Below are positions 59,192-64,000 of a stretch of 64,000 nt of DNA, one piece after another. Made by a program: the position numbers and the translations under genes. The DNA lies in NCBI GenBank assembly GCA_963082975.1, contig OY720348.1:54091564-54155563 (forward strand), in the 5' to 3' direction. This DNA comes from Labia minor. Lineage: Eukaryota; Arthropoda; Insecta; Dermaptera; Spongiphoridae. Positions within the stretch are counted from its first letter, which is position 1, and every line of letters starts with the position of its first letter. Below the pieces are notes generated by a model that saw nothing but the letters and a program-made list of their open reading frames with translations, did not search any database and was not told the origin of the DNA.

Positions 59192-60253
59192 TGGACAAGC
59201 CGCTGATTATATAAAATATTGTTCAGCCTGTCGGACCACCTTTGCCACTAGTGAAGGAGTTAAAAAAAAAGAATTCTCAACTCTTTCACACGGGGAATAA
59301 AACAAATTATTTGGGAAAGGAACCCTTAAATATACTTCACCAAAGAGTGCAGTACGTTTGACTATTAGCGCTTAGGAGAATCACCTTGAACATCCAAAAT
59401 CTTAAAGCAATAACAAATTAAATTAATGAAATATCCGATGCTAACATCTGCAAAGGAAAGATTAGGTTCACTTTTTCTAAATAAAAGAGAAGTGTTCGTT
59501 GCCACGTTATATGTATTTAATTAAAGTAAAATTAATATAAAGAGTAAAGAGAATAAAATAAAATTAAAATATAAAAATAAGAGAAATAAATTCTGGCTAA
59601 TATTGAGCTAAAACAAACGAATTACAAAAATATAGTAATAATAATTGAAACACAGTGTCTCCACAACAAAATGGCGAATTCACACCTAAAAAGCTCAATA
59701 TCAAGTTCACAGCCAGAAGTTTGAAAAACAAGTGAAGCAGATCACCGAAAAAGCGTGGAAAAGGAATCCACGTTCAAAGTACAAGTTATCAACACGGCGT
59801 CTATGCAGAAAGTCTCACAAGCAAGTGAAGCAGATCACCGAAAAAGCGTGGAAAAGGAATCCACGTTCAAAGTACAAGTTATCAACACGGCGTCTATGCA
59901 GCAAGTCTCACAAGCAAGTGAGGTAGATCTCCTAAAAAGCGTGGAAAAGGAATCCACGTTCAAAGTACAAGTTATCAACACGGCGTCTATGCAGCAAGTC
60001 TCACAAGCAAGTGAGAGAGATCACCTCTGTTGCTGTTTGGAAAAACCATCAACAAAAGGGAGCACGGTGATTGGCTGTGACGAGTCATGTGACCCCAACT
60101 AGTGGCGTTAAAGTAGCCACTAAACTCAACACATGGCATACCAATATAATAAAATAAAAACATACATATTTAAAAAGGAAAAAATTACAAAAATTATATA
60201 AAAATAAATTGACCTTAAAATAAATAAATCTAAATCAGGGAGAGGCGTTAACA
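59192..60253 (-). repeat. BEL/Pao 5' LTR (1062 bp, three 93-bp units)
   Basis: The same ends as the other LTR. Units start at about 59752, 59845 and 59938. The length excess of 77 bp is exactly one 93-bp unit minus the 6-bp and 10-bp indels. Plus-strand ORFs through the units are a by-product of their 31-codon period. Confidence 0.9.
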
Positions 60254-60350
60254 GTAAGAATATATTGTGATGTAATCTCATCGAAATCGGTTCAGCCAAT
60301 ATTGAGTATAAACGTCAAAATTTCCAGACAGACAGATATGAAAAATTCTA

Positions 60351-63300
60351 TCAATTGTATTCTTTGCTCTGCTGAATGACATGTAGATATCAATTTTAAA
60401 AAATTAATTTCTGAGATATACAACAATATAGTGATATAATTTGATCGAAATTGGTTCAGCCATTTTTGAGTCTATAACGTCATAATTTCCAGACAGAAGA
60501 GAGACATAAAAAATTCTAAAGTCACTCTTGGATTCTGGAGGTCATGAAATGAGAAGATATGCAAAAATTTTTAAATTCACAGCAATGTGCAAAAAAAAAA
60601 CTTTATTTAAATATATACATATAAATAAATCAAATTTACGAAAATATATATATTTTTTATCAACAGGCCTACTTTTCTATCTTTCAGTGCATAAATACAT
60701 ACTTTTAAGGAGTATATGATTCATAGTAATTTATGTTCTTTGAAATTATTTGAATGGCGATTCGGTGAATCAGGTATTAATATTACCAACCAAACCCGAT
60801 AATAAGGATCATTTTTTTTATTGACCTAGAGGTGGCCAGGTAAGTATTAATAAATTATAAATATTATTAATTTTCTTTTTACAATAATTTCATTTCAAAA
60901 AACTTTTTACCTGTATGAATTAGCAAATGACAATTTAAATGTGTTTAAATTAAATTCAAAATGCTTTTCTCGTGTAAAAATTAAAAAAGGATTTTATAGT
61001 TTCTTTTTTATTTGCAATTATAGATTATTAAAATGAAAGAATCATTAAACATATTTTAGATTTGGAAAATAAATAATAAATAAATTAACATATGGATAAT
61101 AAAATGATATGATTCTTAAATGTAATAGATAATTAGTAAAAATGTATTTATTAAGAGCAAATAAAATAGTAAATATAAATACAATGTTAAATAAATCAGA
61201 TTTTTATTGATTTAAACTATAATTTGTGCTATAAAGTATATAAGCTATACGATTAAATTAATTAAAGAAAATCTTCTTTTCATTATTAAGCCTATTTTTC
61301 AAACATTATGTATTAATAAATGTTTATTTAAATGTGATTTGCTATTAAATTTCTTTTCACAATTATTACATTCAAAAGGTTTTTCTCCTGAATGAATTAA
61401 TAAATGTTTTTTCAAACTTGATTTGTGATTAAATTTCTTTTCACAATAATTACATTTAAAAGGTTTTTCTCCTGAATGAATTAATAAATGTGTTTTTAAA
61501 TTTGATTTATATTTAAAATTCTTTTCACAATAATTACATTCAAAAGGTTTTTCCCATGAATGAATTAATAAATGTTATTTTAAATTTGATTTCAGATTAA
61601 ATTTCTTTTCACAATTATTACATTCAAAAGGTTTTTCTCCTGTATGAATTAATAAATGTTTTTTCAAATTTGATTTCAGAATAAATTTCTTTTCACAATT
61701 ATTACATTCAAAAGGTTTTTATCCTGAATGAATTAATAAATGTTTTTTCAAACTTGATTTGTGATTAAATTTCTTTTCACAATAATTACATTCAAAAGGT
61801 TTTTCTCCTGAATGTATTAATAAATGTCTATTTAAATGTGATTTGTCATTAAATTTCTTTTCACAATAATTACATTCAAAAGGTTTTTCTCCTGAATGAA
61901 TTAATAAATGTGTTTTTAAATTTGATTTATGATTAAATTTCTTTTCACAATAATTACATTCAAAAGGTTTTTCCCATGAATGAATTAATAAATGTGATTT
62001 TAAATTTGATTTCAGATTAAATTTCTTTTCACAATTATTACATTCAAAAGGTTTTTCTCCTGAATGAAGTAATAAATGTGTTTTTAAATGATATTTCTGA
62101 TTAAATTTCTTTTCACAATTATTACATTCAAAAGGTTTTTCTCCTGAATGAATTAATAAATGTGTTTTCAAACTTGATTTCAGATTAAATTTCTTTTTAC
62201 AATAACTACATTCAAATGGTTTTTCTCCTGAATGAATTAATAAATGTGTTTTCAAATTTGATTTCCTATTAAATTTCTTTTCACAATAATTACATTCAAA
62301 AGGTTTTTCTCCTGAATGTATTAATAAATGTCTATTTAAACGTGATTTGTCATTAAATTTCTTTTCACAATAATTACATTCAAAAGGTTTTTCTCCTGAA
62401 TGTATTAATAAATGTTTATTTAAATGTGATTTGCTATTAAATTTCTTTTTACAATCATTACATTCAAAAGGTTTTTCTCCTGTATGAATTAATAAATGTG
62501 TTTTTAAATTTGATTTATTATTAAATTTCTTTTCACAATAATTACATTCAAAAGGTTTTTCTCCTGAATGTATTAATAAATGTTGATTTAAATGTGATTT
62601 CAGAATAAATTTCTTTTCACAATAATTACATTCAAAAGGTTTTTCTCCAGAATGTATTAATAAATGTGTTTTCAAATTTGATTTCCTATTAAATTTCTTT
62701 TCACAATAATTACATTCAAAAGGTTTTTCCCATGAATGAATTAATAAATGTGATTTTAAATTTGATTTCAGATTAAATTTCTTTTCACAATAATTACATT
62801 CGAAAGGTTTTTCTCCTGAATGTATTAATAAATGTTTATTTAAATGTGATTTGCTATTAAATTTCTTTTTACAATAATTACATTCAAAAGGTTTTTCTCC
62901 AGAATGAATTAGTAAATGTTGATCTAAATTTGATTTCAGAATAAATTTCTTTTCACAATTATTACATTCAAAAGGTTTTTCTCCTGTATGAATCAGTAAA
63001 TGTTGATCTAAATGTGATTTCTGATTTAATTTCTTTTTACAATAATTACACTGTAAACGATTGTCTTCTGTATGGATTGAATCAGTTTTTTCTTCAAATT
63101 TTTCGTCTGTATACTTTTTGAGTTTTACATCATTTTTGAAAATTGAAAATATATTTTTATGAAAACATTTTTTTAGATGTTTACATAAAAATTCCTCACT
63201 TATAAAATTCATATGACAATATACACAAGGATATAGAGGACCTAAAAAAAGAATTGTTTTCGTTATTTCAAATCATTATATTTTTATATATCTAAGTATT

Positions 63301-63674
63301 TTATAATAATATTACAAATAATATTAAAAAAAATAATTTTAGTGACAATTAATATTACTTTAGATGAAAAAAACATAATAATAAAAAATAACCTATATAT
63401 ATTGGATATTTGGTGTCTTCTTGTGAATAAAGATCCATTTTTAATTGATTAATGTATTATCAATATAAAATATATACTAGTTAACAGGTAATATAAACCA
63501 GATGGTCTGTGATATAAACGTTTTAATTTAGATTTTGATTTACAATTAAAATAACAAGCAAATATTTGTCTTTAAGTTAGCAACCAGATGAATGACATGC
63601 AAATTTGACTTCCGGAAACCTTATGTGTTTTTACTCTTATTGTTAGATGGCGCTGATGTCGACAAATTACATTT
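60351..63674. repeat. Segmental duplication, copy 2
   Basis: The counterpart of 640-4150. The BEL/Pao element and about 100 bp of the GAAATCGGTTCAGCC repeat adjoin its left side. Confidence 0.8.
61304..63241 (-). pseudogene. Poly-C2H2 zinc-finger gene copy 2, array interrupted
   Basis: The same exon as 1590-3700, with its acceptor (AG at 63243-63242), CCHC N-terminal finger and charged spacer kept. The open frame codes 16 fingers (497 residues from the ATG at 63212) and ends at 61719 where the linker GEKP reads G-stop-KP (GAA to TAA). Five more fingers follow to the common HNV-stop. A second nonsense codon (TCA to TAA) lies in finger 18, and finger 19 has CEKNFKYKS. Finger 1 has KKKL for KKKF. 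A truncated 16-finger protein could still be made and bind DNA; all 21 fingers cannot. HSWEKP linkers occur as in copy 1. I call it broken relative to copy 1, not certainly inactive. Confidence 0.8.
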
Positions 63675-63694
63675 TTATGGATGCTCTGTGATTT

Positions 63695-63830
63695 TTACCG
63701 ACCGATGATAGTAAGGGAACGTATTGTTTTCAAACAAAGCTTCACGTGTGGAGATTTTTTACATATCTCCTCGAATCATCCATTTTGCATATCGATTGTG
63801 AATCGGGATAACAATACCTTTACTCTCAAC
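63695..63830 (+). repeat. Family C fragment
   Basis: ACCGACCGATGATAGTAAGG and 'tgtggagattttttacatatctcc' match the start of 39062 and 53615. The copy then diverges. The last 170 bp of the window show nothing. Confidence 0.55.
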
Positions 63831-64000
63831 AAACTTAGAAATTTTTCCGATTGAAAAATAAAAAGTAGGTGTATAACAACCGGAATGTCCACGAATTAAA
63901 TTATCAATCAATTTTATTAGAAATTATTCTTAATAAGAGTTTTTATATTTTTAAGATTAATTTCAGTTTGGATAACTTTTTAAAAGGATGTTTATAAAAA

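Larger units (their letters stand above)
55722..60253 (-). mobile_element. BEL/Pao retrotransposon, pol-deleted, recent insertion
   Basis: Two long LTRs (55722-56706 and 59192-60253) bound gag and protease on the minus strand. The exact 5-bp target duplication GTAAG lies at 55717-55721 and 60254-60258, as in BEL/Pao. A polypurine tract (complement of 56707-56720) adjoins the 3' LTR. Between protease and that tract only about 500 bp remain, holding the last codons of pol. Reverse transcriptase, RNase H and most of integrase are deleted, so it can move only with help. Near-identical LTRs indicate a young insertion. Confidence 0.92.

Noticed and set aside
59732..60102. Plus-strand ORFs with repeated residues in the BEL LTRs
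   Set aside because: They arise because the 93-bp LTR repeat is a multiple of three. They run antisense to the element and have no family match.

Overview
The window is nuclear DNA of an AT-rich metazoan, most likely an invertebrate and probably an arthropod. The grounds are the intron-type splice sites, the tandem C2H2 zinc-finger exons, a BEL/Pao retrotransposon, Ty3/gypsy, MULE, hAT, pogo/Tigger and Helitron-like elements, tRNA-derived SINEs and abundant (AT)n microsatellites. The species cannot be named from the sequence. There is no bacterial-type gene organisation, CRISPR array, rRNA or intact tRNA.

The only convincing host-gene material is a zinc-finger family on the minus strand. One open 23-finger terminal exon lies at 1590-3700. 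A second copy (61304-63241) has its array broken by two nonsense codons, and a two-finger relic sits at 28670-29022. Copies 1 and 2 share kilobases of flanking DNA (about 640-4150 and 60351-63674), so a segment was duplicated, not just the exon. The fingers are nearly identical except at helix positions -1, 3 and 6, the DNA-contact positions.

Region by region. 1-4.2 kb: a Helitron 3' end, then zinc-finger copy 1. 4.2-13.5 kb: Helitrons carrying LINE reverse-transcriptase fragments, a foldback MITE, a SINE, a repeat with subterminal inverted repeats (family B) and a gypsy pol tail. 13.5-27.9 kb: a 14.4-kb block bounded by MULE ends and one 8-bp target duplication. It contains two MULE copies (one split by a hAT, the other by a Helitron, a LINE and a Tigger) and, between them, a scrambled gypsy element with an SR-rich exon-like ORF. 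28-31.2 kb: the zinc-finger relic and a family E element. 31-55 kb: mostly non-coding DNA with scattered MITEs, SINEs, inverted repeats and a minisatellite. 55.7-60.25 kb: a young BEL/Pao insertion with gag-protease but almost no pol. 60.3-64 kb: zinc-finger copy 2.

Because several families are present in more than one copy, insertions can be read against their own empty sites inside the window: hAT in MULE, Helitron in MULE, and the MULE block in family B. That gives unusually firm element boundaries and a relative order of events. The close association of a fast-diversifying zinc-finger family with dense transposons suggests, but does not show, a repressor-transposon conflict.
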